Origin: an uncultured Deferribacteres bacterium
Lineage (GTDB): Bacteria; Zhuqueibacterota; JdFR-76; DREG01
Assembly: GCA_913009825.1 (NCBI GenBank)
Contig: CAJVYQ010000007.1
Location: forward strand, 51,833-115,832
Length of the DNA stretch: 64,000 nt
Direction: 5' to 3'
The notes beneath the pieces were generated by a model, which saw only the letters and a list, made by a program, of their open reading frames with translations, was not told where the DNA came from and searched no databases. This document shows positions 15,562 through 25,636 of the stretch, in pieces (the first letter of the stretch is position 1; every line of letters starts with the position of its first letter). A program made the translations under genes and the position numbers.

Positions 15562-17259
15562 ATGGAAAATAAGTGGATTATTGTCGAGAAGTTTGATCTT
15601 TTCCAGCTTGCCTCATTTGCGCGGGAACTTCACGTTCCTGAAATCATTGCCGGGACATTGCTCAACAGGGGAGTGGATACTTTCGAAAAAGCCAGGTCAT
15701 TTTTTCGTCCGGAAATCTCCCTGCTTCACGATCCTTTCACCATGTGTGATATGGAAAAAGCTGTCGACCGGGTTGTGAATGCCGTACGCAATAAAGAAAA
15801 AATTGTAATCTATGGCGATTATGACGTGGACGGCACAACATCGGTGGCATTGCTTTACCTGTTTCTTTTAAGCTTGGGAGTGAAACCGCTGTTTTATATT
15901 CCGGATCGCATGAAAGAAGGGTATGGCCTCTCTCCGGATGGTATTCGTGAAATTCACAAATGGGATGCCGACCTGATTATCACCGTGGATTGCGGCATCA
16001 CGGCGGTAGAAGAAGTGGCTCTGGCCAATCGGTTGGGGATAGATATTATCGTCAGCGATCATCATGAACCCGGAGAGAAAATTCCCGGTGCATTGGCGGT
16101 TCTTAATCCAAAACGGAAAGACTGCGACTATCAATTTAAAGAACTGGCCGGTGTGGGTGTTGCATTCAAACTGATCCAGGGTGTGGGTGAAACGCTGAAT
16201 CTGGATCCTGATGCTTATCACCGGTTTTTAGACCTGGTGGCTATTGGCAGCGCAGCGGATATTGTGCCGTTGATGGGAGAAAACCGCATTTTAGTAAATG
16301 CCGGTTTGAAACGTCTGAATGCCAGCGATAAAGTTGGAATCAAAGCGATTATTGCCAGTTCCGGTTTGGGAAAACGTAATTTGAATACGGGGCAAATCGT
16401 TTTTACCATTGCGCCGCGGATTAATGCCGTCGGCCGTATGGGAAATGCGGCACGGGCAGTTAATCTGTTAATTGCAGATTCCCAGGCTCAGGCAAACAAT
16501 ATCGCCACTATCCTGGAAGCGGTGAACCGCGATCGCCGGGATATCGATGAAGATACTTTCAACCAGGCGTTGGGGATTCTGCAGCAATCGTACAACAGGG
16601 AACGGGATAAAATTATTGTGCTGGCGCAGGAAAATTGGCATCCCGGAGTAATCGGCATTGTGGCGTCCAGAGTTGTGGAAAAATATTACCGTCCCACGGT
16701 TATGATCTCTCTCGATAACGGCACCGGCAAAGGTTCGGCGCGCAGCATCCCCGGATTTGATATTTACCAGGCGCTAAAAACCTGCGAGAAGTCGATGCTT
16801 GGTTTTGGCGGTCATAAATATGCGGCAGGATTGTCGATCAGATCGGAACAGGTCGATGACTTACGCGCCGGTTTGAATGAATACGCAACCGCTCATCTTG
16901 ATGAAGATGCGCTGATCCCCCAAATGCGCATCGACGGGGAGGTAAAATTGGATGAGATCGATGCAAAATTTATGCGGATTCTCAACCTGTTTGCGCCGTT
17001 CGGACCGCAAAATATGCGCCCGGTTTTTATGGGGAAGAATCTTCAGGTTGTCGGCTCTCCTCAGATTGTCGGGAATAATCATCTTAAATTTAAGGTTAAA
17101 CAAAATAGCAAGGTAATGGATGCCATCGGGTTTAATTTGGGGGATTTGATTTATCGCATCGAACCCGGCCGGAAAAATCTGGACATGGTTTTTGGCATCG
17201 ATGAAAATGAATATATGGGCAGAACCTCCATTCAACTGCGCGTGAAAGATCTGCGTTAG
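15562..17259 (+). CDS. recJ: single-stranded-DNA-specific exonuclease RecJ
   Basis: 565 residues, the usual length. The DHH phosphoesterase motifs are present: YGDYDVDGTTS near residue 85, DCG near 140 and SDHHEPG near 168; the DHHA1 domain includes GFGGHKYAAGLSI. The C-terminal OB-fold region follows. RecJ degrades single-stranded DNA 5' to 3' in recombination and mismatch or base-excision repair. It lies just after the structured RNA candidate and ten bases before the carboxyltransferase gene, so the two genes are probably co-transcribed. Confidence 0.93.
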   Translation: MENKWIIVEKFDLFQLASFARELHVPEIIAGTLLNRGVDTFEKARSFFRPEISLLHDPFTMCDMEKAVDRVVNAVRNKEKIVIYGDYDVDGTTSVALLYLFLLSLGVKPLFYIPDRMKEGYGLSPDGIREIHKWDADLIITVDCGITAVEEVALANRLGIDIIVSDHHEPGEKIPGALAVLNPKRKDCDYQFKELAGVGVAFKLIQGVGETLNLDPDAYHRFLDLVAIGSAADIVPLMGENRILVNAGLKRLNASDKVGIKAIIASSGLGKRNLNTGQIVFTIAPRINAVGRMGNAARAVNLLIADSQAQANNIATILEAVNRDRRDIDEDTFNQALGILQQSYNRERDKIIVLAQENWHPGVIGIVASRVVEKYYRPTVMISLDNGTGKGSARSIPGFDIYQALKTCEKSMLGFGGHKYAAGLSIRSEQVDDLRAGLNEYATAHLDEDALIPQMRIDGEVKLDEIDAKFMRILNLFAPFGPQNMRPVFMGKNLQVVGSPQIVGNNHLKFKVKQNSKVMDAIGFNLGDLIYRIEPGRKNLDMVFGIDENEYMGRTSIQLRVKDLR

Positions 17260-17269
17260 AAGAGAAAAA

Positions 17270-18934
17270 ATGAAAATATATCCGTCGAGTTTGGACACAA
17301 AATCACCTGCATTTAAACAGCGCCGTAACCGCATGTTAACTTTGCTGAGCGAACTGAATGTTCGCCGCAAAGCTATCCTCACTCCGAACGCAAAAGCGCT
17401 GGAAAAACTTCATAGCCGAAATAAATTTTCTGCCCGGGAACGAATACAGGCTACTATCGATTCCGATACAGCTTTTTACGAAACCGGGCTGTTTGCCGCC
17501 GATAAAATGTACCCGGACATTCCCGGCGGTTATCCGGCGGCCGGAAGTATCACCGGAGTAGGCACGGTTTCCGGGAAAAAAGTGATGATCATGGCCAACG
17601 AACCGTTGGTAAAATCGGGCGCCTGGGTTGGCATCACCTGCAAGAAAAATTTACGAGCGCAGGAAATTGCCATGGAGAACCGCTTGCCCATTATTTACAT
17701 GGTCGATTCGGCCGGCGTTTTTCTGGATCGTCAGGCGGAGGTGTTTCCGGACAAAGAACATTTCGGCCGTATTTTCCGCAACAATGCGGTGATGGCGGCC
17801 ATGGGGATCCCGCAAATTTCCTGCGTGTTTGGTTTTTGTGTGGCCGGCGGCGCTTATCTGCCGGGCATGAGCTCCGAATTGGCTATGGTTAACCAAAATG
17901 CCTGCATGTTTCTGGCCGGGCCTTTTTTGGTGAAATCCGCACTGGGGCAGGATGTGGATATACAAACCCTGGGCGGCGCAGAGATGCACAATGCCGTCAG
18001 CGGCGTTGCCGATTATATTTTCCGGGATGAACAGGAAGCATTCACCTGGATCCGTGATCAGGTGAGCATGATCGGCTATTCCCCCAAAATGGTTTTTGAC
18101 CGTATCGAGCCGCGGGAACCTTATTACAATCCCGAAGAAATTTTAGGCGTCCTGCCGGACCAGCCGACCGGTGTGTACGAAATGCGGGAAATCATCGCCC
18201 GCATGGCGGACGACAGCCGGTTCGAAGAATTTAAGCCGGAATTCGGCAAAACACTGGTGACCGGATTTGCCCGTCTGGGCGGTTATGCCGTCGGCATTGT
18301 GGCCAACCAGGGCAAACCGGTGAAAAAGGTTATGCCGCCGGACCCGTACGGCAAGCCCCGGCCGCCGCAGATTCAGATTGGTAATGTGATCTACAGCGAT
18401 TCCGCCAATAAAGCAACCCACTTTATCATGTTGTGTAACGAGCGCAAAATCCCGCTGATTTTTCTCCACGATGTGACCGGATTTATGGTAGGACGGCAGG
18501 CGGAAAGCGAAGGGATTATCCAGGACGGCGCGCAGTTTGTCAATGTGCAGGCCAATTCGATCGTGCCCAAATTTTCGGTGGTGATTCGCAACAGTTACGG
18601 CGCCGGCAACTATGCCATGTGCGGCAAGGCGTACGATCCCCGTTTGATCTTTGCCTGGCCCACCGCCAGAATTGCCGTGATGGACGGCGGCAATGCGGCC
18701 GACACCATTTTGCTGACCAAAAAAGATTTAAGCGAAGAGGAAAAAGCGAAAAGAAAACAGGAAATTTTGGCCAAATATGAGGAGGAAACATCACCTTATT
18801 TTTCCGCTGCAAGGCTGGTGGTGGATGAAATCATCGATCCGCGCCAAACCAGAGATTTGTTGATCCGGGGGATCGAAATGGCGGCCCGCAATCCGAATCT
18901 TGGTGAGTTTAAAACGGGCGTGATACGGATGTGA
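17270..18934 (+). CDS. acyl-CoA carboxylase carboxyltransferase subunit
   Basis: 554 residues with the two-halves crotonase fold of biotin-dependent carboxyltransferases. N-terminal half: PLVKSGAWVGITCKKNLRAQ, MVDSAGVFLDRQ, CVFGFCVAGGAYLPGMS; C-terminal half: PLIFLHDVTGFMVG, RNSYGAGNYAMCGKAYDPR and FAWPTARIAVMDGG. This is the MccB/PccB type that moves the carboxyl group from carboxybiotin to methylcrotonyl-, geranyl- or propionyl-CoA. The biotin carboxylase subunit is not in the window, so the substrate is open. An AAGAG site precedes the ATG, ten bases after recJ. Confidence 0.88.
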   Translation: MKIYPSSLDTKSPAFKQRRNRMLTLLSELNVRRKAILTPNAKALEKLHSRNKFSARERIQATIDSDTAFYETGLFAADKMYPDIPGGYPAAGSITGVGTVSGKKVMIMANEPLVKSGAWVGITCKKNLRAQEIAMENRLPIIYMVDSAGVFLDRQAEVFPDKEHFGRIFRNNAVMAAMGIPQISCVFGFCVAGGAYLPGMSSELAMVNQNACMFLAGPFLVKSALGQDVDIQTLGGAEMHNAVSGVADYIFRDEQEAFTWIRDQVSMIGYSPKMVFDRIEPREPYYNPEEILGVLPDQPTGVYEMREIIARMADDSRFEEFKPEFGKTLVTGFARLGGYAVGIVANQGKPVKKVMPPDPYGKPRPPQIQIGNVIYSDSANKATHFIMLCNERKIPLIFLHDVTGFMVGRQAESEGIIQDGAQFVNVQANSIVPKFSVVIRNSYGAGNYAMCGKAYDPRLIFAWPTARIAVMDGGNAADTILLTKKDLSEEEKAKRKQEILAKYEEETSPYFSAARLVVDEIIDPRQTRDLLIRGIEMAARNPNLGEFKTGVIRM

Positions 18935-19520
18935 AAATCGACTGCTGTACGATTATGGCAAGCGAACGGATTGAATAAAATGTCATTTGGCTTCGCCGTC
19001 ATTAATAGTCATTCGTTGTTGTTTCAATGGGAACGTTTGTAAGTCGATTCGCTGAATCGACAGTCCGGATTTACATGAAGAATGAGTAACCTTTTATTTT
19101 TTTAAAAATTGGTAACAATTTAGTTATTTGAAAATTATTCGGATTGCACTTCTTTCGGTAAGTCGGGAAAAATTGGCAGGTTTTCTTTTTGGGCAGAAGC
19201 CGGATAAATCCTGTTGTCGAAACCGTTCTATGATGTTCAGATTTCAGATCGTGGATTTATACCGATAACCGGGTTTCAGGTGGCATTAGCCTGATTCTGA
19301 ACAGGTTAAAGCGGAAACACAAAAAGACGCGTTCCGTTTATCTGGACGTTATTACTTCCGTTTAAATCGGACGCTGAAAAACAAACGGACTTTTTATAAC
19401 CGGTCACAGATTTTCACTTTAGGTATTCCATTTTCACCGGGTTGGCGATTCAGCGAATCGCCCTGCAGGTGTTCAAATATAGTTGCAGGCTGTATTCATT
19501 TTGAAAATAAAGGAGGTTTT
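18935..19520. repeat. intergenic gap with family A and B fragments
   Basis: GTCGATTCGCTGAATCGACA at about 19042 and TTGGCGATTCAGCGAATCGC at about 19444 are the inner palindrome of family A in two orientations; GGTAACAATTTAGTTATTTG at about 19110 is a family B end. The rest has no gene. A strong AAAGGAGG site immediately precedes the HMG-CoA synthase start. Confidence 0.55.
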
Positions 19521-20567
19521 ATGGCAGGAATTGTTGGGTATGGATCTTATGTCCCTCGCTACCGCATAACTGTTGAGGAGATTGCCAAACAGTGGGGAAA
19601 AGATGCCGTATCGATAAAAAACGGCTTGTTGGTAAATGAAAAAACGGTGCCGGGAATGGATGAAGATACCATCACCATTTCCGTGCAGGCGGCCAAATAT
19701 GCCGTGCAGCGGGCCGGTATCGATCCCAAAGAAATTGGCGCGGTTTATATCGGTTCGGAATCCCATCCGTATGCGGTAAAACCCAGCGGCACCATTTTGA
19801 TTGATGCATTGGGAATCGGTCCGGATGTGCACGTTTCAGATTTTGAATTTGCCTGTAAAGCGGGGACAGAGGCGATGTATGTTGCCTACAGCCATGTGAA
19901 AGCCGGAAATATGGACTATGCCATGGGTATCGGCGCGGATACTTCGCAGGGCGCGCCCGGCGATGCGCTGGAATTTACCGCATCTGCCGGCGGTTCCGCT
20001 TTTATAATGGGCAAGGAACATGTTGTGGCGGAAATTGAGCACACTTATTCTTACACGTCGGATACCGCCGATTTCTGGCGGCGGGAAGGCAGAATGTATC
20101 CCAAACACGGCGGCAGATTCACCGGCGAGCCCGCTTATTTTCGTCATGTGGTCAGCGCCGGACAGGGAATGATGGAGCAGGCCGGCATGAAAGCCGAAGA
20201 TTTTTCTTATGCCGTGTTTCACATGCCCAACGGCAAATTCCCGCTCCGGGCCGGGAAAAGACTGGGATTTACAAAAAAACAGATTGAACCGGGCTGGATT
20301 GTGCCCTGGATCGGCAATACCTATTCCGGTGCTTCGCCGACCGGTTTATCCGCCACATTGGATGTTGCCAAACCGGGCGACCGGATTTTAGTGGTTTCCT
20401 TCGGTTCCGGCGCCGGCAGCGACGCATTTGTGTTTCGGGTGACGGACGAGATAGAAAAAATCCGCAACCTGGCGCCGGGCTTCAAATCCATGATGGATGA
20501 TCACAAAATTTATCTCACTTACGGAGAATATGCGAAATTCCGCGGTAAAATTCAGTTGAACGATTAA
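19521..20567 (+). CDS. hydroxymethylglutaryl-CoA synthase, archaeal type
   Basis: 348 residues, the length of the archaeal family rather than the longer eukaryotic or Gram-positive enzymes. The nucleophile is Cys112 in [11 protein letters not shown]; the His in FHMPNGKFP and the [10 protein letters not shown] segment complete the thiolase-fold active site. It condenses acetoacetyl-CoA with acetyl-CoA to HMG-CoA. The next two genes are a thiolase and a DUF35 protein; in archaea these three proteins form one complex that channels acetoacetyl-CoA. The gene has an AAAGGAGG ribosome site. No HMG-CoA reductase is in the window. Confidence 0.92.
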   Translation: MAGIVGYGSYVPRYRITVEEIAKQWGKDAVSIKNGLLVNEKTVPGMDEDTITISVQAAKYAVQRAGIDPKEIGAVYIGSESHPYAVKPSGTILIDALGIGPDVHVSDFEFACKAGTEAMYVAYSHVKAGNMDYAMGIGADTSQGAPGDALEFTASAGGSAFIMGKEHVVAEIEHTYSYTSDTADFWRREGRMYPKHGGRFTGEPAYFRHVVSAGQGMMEQAGMKAEDFSYAVFHMPNGKFPLRAGKRLGFTKKQIEPGWIVPWIGNTYSGASPTGLSATLDVAKPGDRILVVSFGSGAGSDAFVFRVTDEIEKIRNLAPGFKSMMDDHKIYLTYGEYAKFRGKIQLND

Positions 20568-20607
20568 TCGGATTTCTACTTTTCATAGAGAACAGAGGAG
20601 AAAAAAC

Positions 20608-21759
20608 ATGAGAGAAGTTGCAATTGTCGGTATCGGCATGACGCCGTTCGGCGAGTTGTGGCAGGATTCGTTACGGAATCTGTTTGCCAAAGCCGCTCTG
20701 GCAGCCATCGACGACGCCGGAGTGGATCATATAGACGGCATGTATATCGGCGCCATGTCCACCGGTTTATTTGTCGGTCAGGAACATATTGCTTCCCTGA
20801 TGGCGGATTATCTGGGAATGCCGGGCGTTCCCGCTGCCCATGTGGAATCTGCCTGTGCTTCCGGCGGCATTGCCGTGCGCCAGGCATTTTTTGAAGTGGC
20901 TTCCGGCGCCGGTGAAATTATCCTTGCCGGCGGCGTGGAAAAAATGAACGACGGCGCCGATACCACCTACGTCCTGGCAACTGCCGCGGATCAGGAATAC
21001 GAAGCATTTCACGGCGTTACATTTCCCGGATTGTACGCCATGATTGCCCGCGCGCATATACACAAATACGGCACCACGCGGGAGCAGCTTGCCGATGTGG
21101 CGGTGAAAAATCATGAAAATGGATTTAAAAATCCCAATGCCCAATTTCGTATGAAAATCGACCGGGAAACCGTGATGAATTCCACCATGGTCGCCGACCC
21201 GCTACGATTGCTGGATTGCTCTCCGGTTACCGACGGCGCCGCCGCCGTCATTGTCGCTTCGATGGATGTGGCTAAAAAATTGGCACGGCCGTACGTCAAA
21301 ATCAAAGCTTCGGCCATGGCCACGGACAGTTTGGCGCTGCATTCCCGCAAGGATCTGGCGGCGCTGCCCGCGGTTCAAAAAGCTGCGGAAAGGGCTTACA
21401 AACAGGCCGGTGTTACGCCGGATAAAATTGATGTGATGGAAGTGCACGATTGTTTCACCATCGCGGAATTGGTGGTGATGGAAGAGTTGGGTTTGGTTGA
21501 GCGGGGCAAAGCCGGCGCTGCGGTTTCCGCCGGCATGACCCGGTTGGGCGGAAAAATACCGGTTAATACCAGCGGTGGTTTAAAATCCAAAGGCCATCCG
21601 GTTGGCGCTACCGGCGTTGCCCAGGTGATTGAAATTGTTGAACAGTTACGCGGCGCTGCCGGTGACCGTCAGGTGGCCAATGCCGGATTGGGATTGACAC
21701 AGAATATGGGCGGTTCCGGCGGAAGCTGCGTCATTCATATTTTGGAGGCGATGTCATGA
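20608..21759 (+). CDS. acetyl-CoA acetyltransferase (archaeal/SCPx-type thiolase)
   Basis: 383 residues. The active-site Cys83 lies in [20 protein letters not shown] and [14 protein letters not shown] hold the catalytic His residues, in the SCPx-like pattern (HDCF rather than NEAF) typical of archaeal acetoacetyl-CoA thiolases. It joins two acetyl-CoA to acetoacetyl-CoA. It sits 40 bp after the HMG-CoA synthase with a GAGGAG site, and its stop overlaps the DUF35 gene by four bases (ATGA), so it is the middle gene of the operon. Confidence 0.92.
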   Translation: MREVAIVGIGMTPFGELWQDSLRNLFAKAALAAIDDAGVDHIDGMYIGAMSTGLFVGQEHIASLMADYLGMPGVPAAHVESACASGGIAVRQAFFEVASGAGEIILAGGVEKMNDGADTTYVLATAADQEYEAFHGVTFPGLYAMIARAHIHKYGTTREQLADVAVKNHENGFKNPNAQFRMKIDRETVMNSTMVADPLRLLDCSPVTDGAAAVIVASMDVAKKLARPYVKIKASAMATDSLALHSRKDLAALPAVQKAAERAYKQAGVTPDKIDVMEVHDCFTIAELVVMEELGLVERGKAGAAVSAGMTRLGGKIPVNTSGGLKSKGHPVGATGVAQVIEIVEQLRGAAGDRQVANAGLGLTQNMGGSGGSCVIHILEAMS

Positions 21760-22148
21760 TTGTACCACGTTATACCAGAGAAATTCCGCAACGATACCGT
21801 CTGGAAGCCGGGAAATGTAAAAAATGCGGCTATCTTGCTTTTCCGCCGCGGGTTGTCTGTCCCGAATGCGGTAATCGCAGGTTTGTAACGGTTCGACTTA
21901 AACCGGCAGGAACCATCCTGACCTACACCGTGATCCATGTAGCGGAGGATAATTTTGCCGCCGAAACGCCTTTTGCCGTCGGCGTTGTGGAAACAGACGA
22001 CGGCGCGCGCCTGACAGCTCAAATTGTGGATTGCAAGCCGGAAGAGATCGAAATCGGCAAACGGGTAAATCTGATCTTACGGAGAATCCGGAAAGAAGGA
22101 CACGCCGGTATTTTGCAGTACGGCTACAAAGCGGTGCTGCAGCGGTAA
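21756..22148 (+). CDS. DUF35 OB-fold / zinc-ribbon scaffold protein
   Basis: 130 residues. A rubredoxin-like zinc ribbon ([12 protein letters not shown], then CPECG) is followed by an OB-fold ([14 protein letters not shown]...[11 protein letters not shown]...). In the archaeal thiolase/HMG-CoA synthase complex the DUF35 protein bridges the two enzymes. Overlap with the thiolase gene and the operon order synthase-thiolase-DUF35 match that arrangement. Confidence 0.9.
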   Translation: MIVPRYTREIPQRYRLEAGKCKKCGYLAFPPRVVCPECGNRRFVTVRLKPAGTILTYTVIHVAEDNFAAETPFAVGVVETDDGARLTAQIVDCKPEEIEIGKRVNLILRRIRKEGHAGILQYGYKAVLQR

Positions 22149-22311
22149 AACCGGTTTTTCCCGGATTGACCTGTGTTTTTGAATTCCGGTAATGGTTTGG
22201 CTTTTTAACACGCCGTGTCCGTTTAATACCTGCGTTGAGCAATTGCAGCGCGATTCGCCTGTCCGACTCAGGCGGGCTGAGTCGCCGATAGAATTCCCAT
22301 AAAAGAAATTC

Positions 22312-22583
22312 GGTAACATTTTAGTTTTTTGAAAAACTGTGTTTTTAATAATTTGAACGAGCTTGATTGATGTCATTCCCCGCCTGCGCAGTCAGGCCCG
22401 CCTGTGCGGGCAGGCGAATCTCCGCTTTAGGCGGAGTGATGAATCTCATACCCCCTTTGTTTGTGAGGTGAGATTTCTCTCTTCGTCCCGATAAAAGTCA
22501 TCGGAACTACGCTCGAAATGACATGTTTTGGTAAATATATGTTGATAACAAAACGTCCGTTTTTCAAATGACTAAAATGTTAC
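22312..22583. repeat. family B palindromic element, copy 2
   Basis: Left end GGTAACATTTTAGTTTTTTG, right end CAAATGACTAAAATGTTAC. The interior holds GCCTGC/GCAGGC-rich hairpins and CATTCC/GGAATG motifs. Before it, 22149-22311 contains an A-like fragment (TTGAGCAATTGCAGCGCGAT at about 22233). The ATG at 22568 that would extend the next ORF lies inside this element and is not its start. Confidence 0.75.
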
Positions 22584-22636
22584 GAAGTTTGAACCTTTTC
22601 GCCTTTGCGTTTCGGCAAGTTAAATCAGAGAACCTT

Positions 22637-23896
22637 ATGAAAAAAAGTTGGTTGTCGGTATCATTTTTTTTCTTTTTTGCTGTTCGTGCGATATTTGCGC
22701 AGCCGGATACGCTGCGCATTGCCACATATAACCTGCTGTTTTTCCCCGAAAAATTGGCCAATGAGAGAATCCCGGAATATCGCCGGGTAATGCGGGCCAT
22801 GGATCCGGATATTCTAATTGTGCAGGAGCTAAGTTCCGGCGCCGGTTTGCAGATGTTTTTAAAAGATGTTCTGAACGCGGGACAGCCGGATACCTACCGT
22901 GCCGCGCCGTACAATGACTACGATTTTAACGACAACGGCCTGTTTTATAAGCATGACAAAGTGATCTTCACTAAAGCCAATCATATCCAGACCGATCTGC
23001 GGGATATCAGCGAATATATTTTGTACGCCGGCAATGTTCGTTTTCTGCTCTATTCTCTTCATCTGAAAGCCGGTTATTATGAGACCAATATAGCCAGACG
23101 ATTAAAAGAATGTACTACCCTGCGGAAACGCTTGAACGCATTGCCGGCGAACACCTATTTTATGACGGCGGGTGATTACAATATGTATTCCTCATCCGAG
23201 CCGGGCTTTATTAAGTTGACGGAAAAAGAGCAGGGCAACAACGGCGATCTGCATGATCCCATCAATCAATTGGGACCCTGGCATGAAAGCCGGCCGTTTG
23301 CCGCCATCCATACTCAATCAACCAGAAGAGAGGCTTTTGGCTACGGCTCCACCGGCGGACTGGATGACCGTTTCGATTTTATTCTGGTCTCCGCCAATGT
23401 GTTGACGGATGACGGCGTAAAAATTCTGCCCGATACTTACACCGCTTTCGGCAATGACGGCAATCATCTGAACAATTCCATTAACCGGATGCCCAACCAG
23501 GCGGTGCCGGATTCCATCGCCCAATCGCTGTATCTGGCTTCCGACCATCTGCCCGTATTTGCCGATTTTGTTTTCGGCACAACCGTTTCCGTTGCGGAGG
23601 AAAACAACGCGCCGCCGGCGGCATTCGGTCTGATGCAAAATTATCCCAATCCTTTCAATTCGGAAACGGAGATTGCGTTCTCGCTTCCTGCTCCGGCGGT
23701 GGTTCATCTCTCCATTTTCGATCTTGCCGGCAGATTGATTAAACAATTCTCCGCAGAATATACCGTGCCGGGAAATTATACTTATATTTGGAACGGAAAA
23801 AACGACGCCGGCGCAAACCCGGCCAGCGGGATTTATATTTTAACCCTGCAGACCGGTCGCTGCCGCCAATCCCGGAAAATGCTGCTGGTGCGGTGA
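22637..23896 (+). CDS. exported EEP-superfamily nuclease/phosphatase with sorting domain
   Basis: 419 residues from the ATG at 22637, which begins a clear signal peptide (MKKSWLSVS...IFAQ). The body has endonuclease/exonuclease/phosphatase motifs: RIATYNLLFF, ILIVQEL, AGDYNMYSS and the final SDHLPVFADF. The C-terminus (about 80 residues) is a type IX-secretion-like sorting domain: YPNPFNSETEI, FDLAGRLIK, GIYILTLQTG, RKMLLVR. It should act outside the cell on nucleic acid or phosphoester substrates. No neighbouring gene refines this. Confidence 0.85.
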   Translation: MKKSWLSVSFFFFFAVRAIFAQPDTLRIATYNLLFFPEKLANERIPEYRRVMRAMDPDILIVQELSSGAGLQMFLKDVLNAGQPDTYRAAPYNDYDFNDNGLFYKHDKVIFTKANHIQTDLRDISEYILYAGNVRFLLYSLHLKAGYYETNIARRLKECTTLRKRLNALPANTYFMTAGDYNMYSSSEPGFIKLTEKEQGNNGDLHDPINQLGPWHESRPFAAIHTQSTRREAFGYGSTGGLDDRFDFILVSANVLTDDGVKILPDTYTAFGNDGNHLNNSINRMPNQAVPDSIAQSLYLASDHLPVFADFVFGTTVSVAEENNAPPAAFGLMQNYPNPFNSETEIAFSLPAPAVVHLSIFDLAGRLIKQFSAEYTVPGNYTYIWNGKNDAGANPASGIYILTLQTGRCRQSRKMLLVR

Positions 23897-24094
23897 ATGA
23901 TTGAGTCTGGTTAGAAGAATTTTAACCGCTAATTTCGCTAATTTTCGCTGATTGTTTTTTTGGAAGCAATGTTGATGGTAATTCGCGTAATTATCGGTTT
24001 TATCTTTGATTTATAATTTTTGCATAAAATTTTTTCTTGTAATCGAAACAAACTTTATTTATATTTTAACGTTTAAAATTTTGGGAAAAAACAC

Positions 24095-24168
<74 letters not shown>

Positions 24169-24190
24169 CATAAAATTTCAAGAATAATCA

Positions 24191-24227
24191 AACCTTCCGG
24201 GTTTTCAAAGCCCGGCAGGTTTTTTTA
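24191..24227 (+). terminator. rho-independent terminator after tRNA-Arg
   Basis: AACCTTCCGGG pairs with CCCGGCAGGTT (one mismatch) around TTTTCAAAG and is followed by seven T. A related sequence in reverse orientation occurs at about 24469-24500. Confidence 0.85.
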
Positions 24228-24712
24228 TTTGAAAGTGCCTGCTGCAAAGCAATTGGTAGGACCGAAAGGCTTTTCGCCCCTGCCAATCTGAAATCATAAA
24301 TAGTTAATCCCCGTTCGTTATTCGCGGAAGCAGGTTTTCCCTGAAGGAAAACGCTTTTTCCCGGTTCCTGTGAATCTTCGGAGATTTGTTCGTAGAAATT
24401 GCTTGTTTTTTAACGCAGAGACGCGGAGGGCGCAGAGAGAGAAAAGTCGGGTAATGCCCGGAAATAAAGCTTTCCGGATTTTGAAAACCCGGAAGGTTTA
24501 CATGGCAGGAAAAATTCAAAATTCATGCAGAGGTTTGCGAACTTTTTTCTTGACACCGTGTATGGAATGAAGTATAAAATTTACAAATGAAAAACAGGGA
24601 ATGCGCCGCAACCGCTTTTTCCTAACCCCCTGTTCCGGTTACTATTTAGTGGGGGACGCGTCGAGAGACGATTTTAGGAATGATTATCGATGAATGTCGA
24701 ATATTTTTTCCA

Positions 24713-24842
24713 CCTAAATTGAGCTATTCTTAGCTTGAAACAACCAGCCAAAGAGTTTTATCATTCCGGAAGAATCTTGTTAGTTATGAGCGCCAAATCA
24801 ATAAGATTCCTACGGAATGACATTAGAGTTGCTCAATTTAGG
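24713..24842. repeat. family A variant element, copy 6
   Basis: Ends CCTAAATTGAGC and GCTCAATTTAGG. The interior (CATTCCGGAAGAATCTTGTT; AAGATTCCTACGGAATGAC) is shared with the element at 33768-33915 in the opposite orientation, not with the 688-803 type. Confidence 0.7.
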
Positions 24843-24980
24843 TACCATTCCCCTTCATTCAATATTCAACGTTTTCTGTTCGTCAATCATCGTTCAACGT
24901 TCATCGTTTATCATTCCGAAGTTCGTCGTTCCGAAATTTAGCATTCATTATTATTTCCGGTCTGCATCGGGAACCAATTC

Positions 24981-25008
24981 GTCGGGGCGAAAGGCCTTTC
25001 GCCCCGAC
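24981..25008. repeat. perfect 28-bp palindrome
   Basis: GTCGGGGCGAAAGG is followed directly by its exact complement with no loop. A weaker relative (ACCGAAAGGCTTTTCGCCCC) is at about 24260. Confidence 0.8.
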
Positions 25009-25457
25009 AGCGGCAGATTTTTATGCTGAGCGGGAGTTGCACCCCCGTTCACTCCTCCTATTTAGTGGGGGATGGGTTGAGAGACGATTGAGACGAAAAA
25101 GATGGGCAGGAGTACAACTCCTGCCCCAGCTTCATCCTCATTTAGTGAGGTTTGTTTTGTTCTCTGTTGTTGAACCGGTGTTCACGATCGATGAGGATTG
25201 GGAACAATTATCTTTGCACGTCGCATTTGGAACATTCCCTTTCCTCCATTATTCAGCCCTCATCGTTCAACATTCTTCATTCCTTTTTAAAAGGAAGTGT
25301 AGATATGTGTGTACAAAGACCTGTACTTAGGTGAATGGCAAGGTTTTTTCAGAATACGAGCCGGCTTTTTTGTTTTGTCTTTCTATGTTTTTCCGCCATT
25401 TTATTTTTTAACTTGATTTTTCCCGCAGAAACATTATTTTAGATAATTATCTCATCT

Positions 25458-25571
25458 TAATCGAGCGATTGCAGGGCGATTCGCTGAATCGCCAACCGGA
25501 TTTACATTAAAAATGAAAATCCGTTTAGTAATAAAAACAAGCTCAAAAACAAGAAAATCGCTCGATCCGGG
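25458..25571 (+). repeat. family A palindromic element, copy 2
   Basis: Same orientation and interior as 688-803, with terminal GAGCGATT/AATCGCTC repeats and the inner GGCGATTCGCTGAATCGCC palindrome. It lies about 65 bp before the symporter start. Confidence 0.75.
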
Positions 25572-25636
25572 TTTCAATAAAATTGCAAGTTGGCCATGTC
25601 AGAGCTTCTTATTAAAAAATTCAGACAGGAGAATCA

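Larger units (their letters stand above)
24228..25636. repeat. 1.4 kb gene-free region rich in palindromes
   Basis: No gene is supported. It holds: a copy of the widespread CGCAGAGACGCGGAGGGCGC repeat at 24413; two similar blocks TATTTAGTGGGGGA...GAGAGACGATT at about 24642 and 25059; a family A element at 24713-24842; a perfect 28-bp palindrome at 24981-25008; a 10-bp-stem hairpin GGGCAGGAGT/ACTCCTGCCC at about 25104; and a complete family A element at 25458-25571. Stretches at 24850-24950 and 25240-25280 are low-complexity (CATT/CGTT-like repeats). Confidence 0.6.

Noticed and set aside
22568..22636. Upstream ATG extending the EEP-fold protein by 23 residues
   Set aside because: The ATG is inside a family B inverted repeat, and the signal peptide starts cleanly at 22637.
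24228..25636. Possible CRISPR or tandem array in the long gap
   Set aside because: The repeats are palindromes and dispersed elements with irregular spacing; no regular repeat-spacer pattern occurs here or elsewhere in the window.
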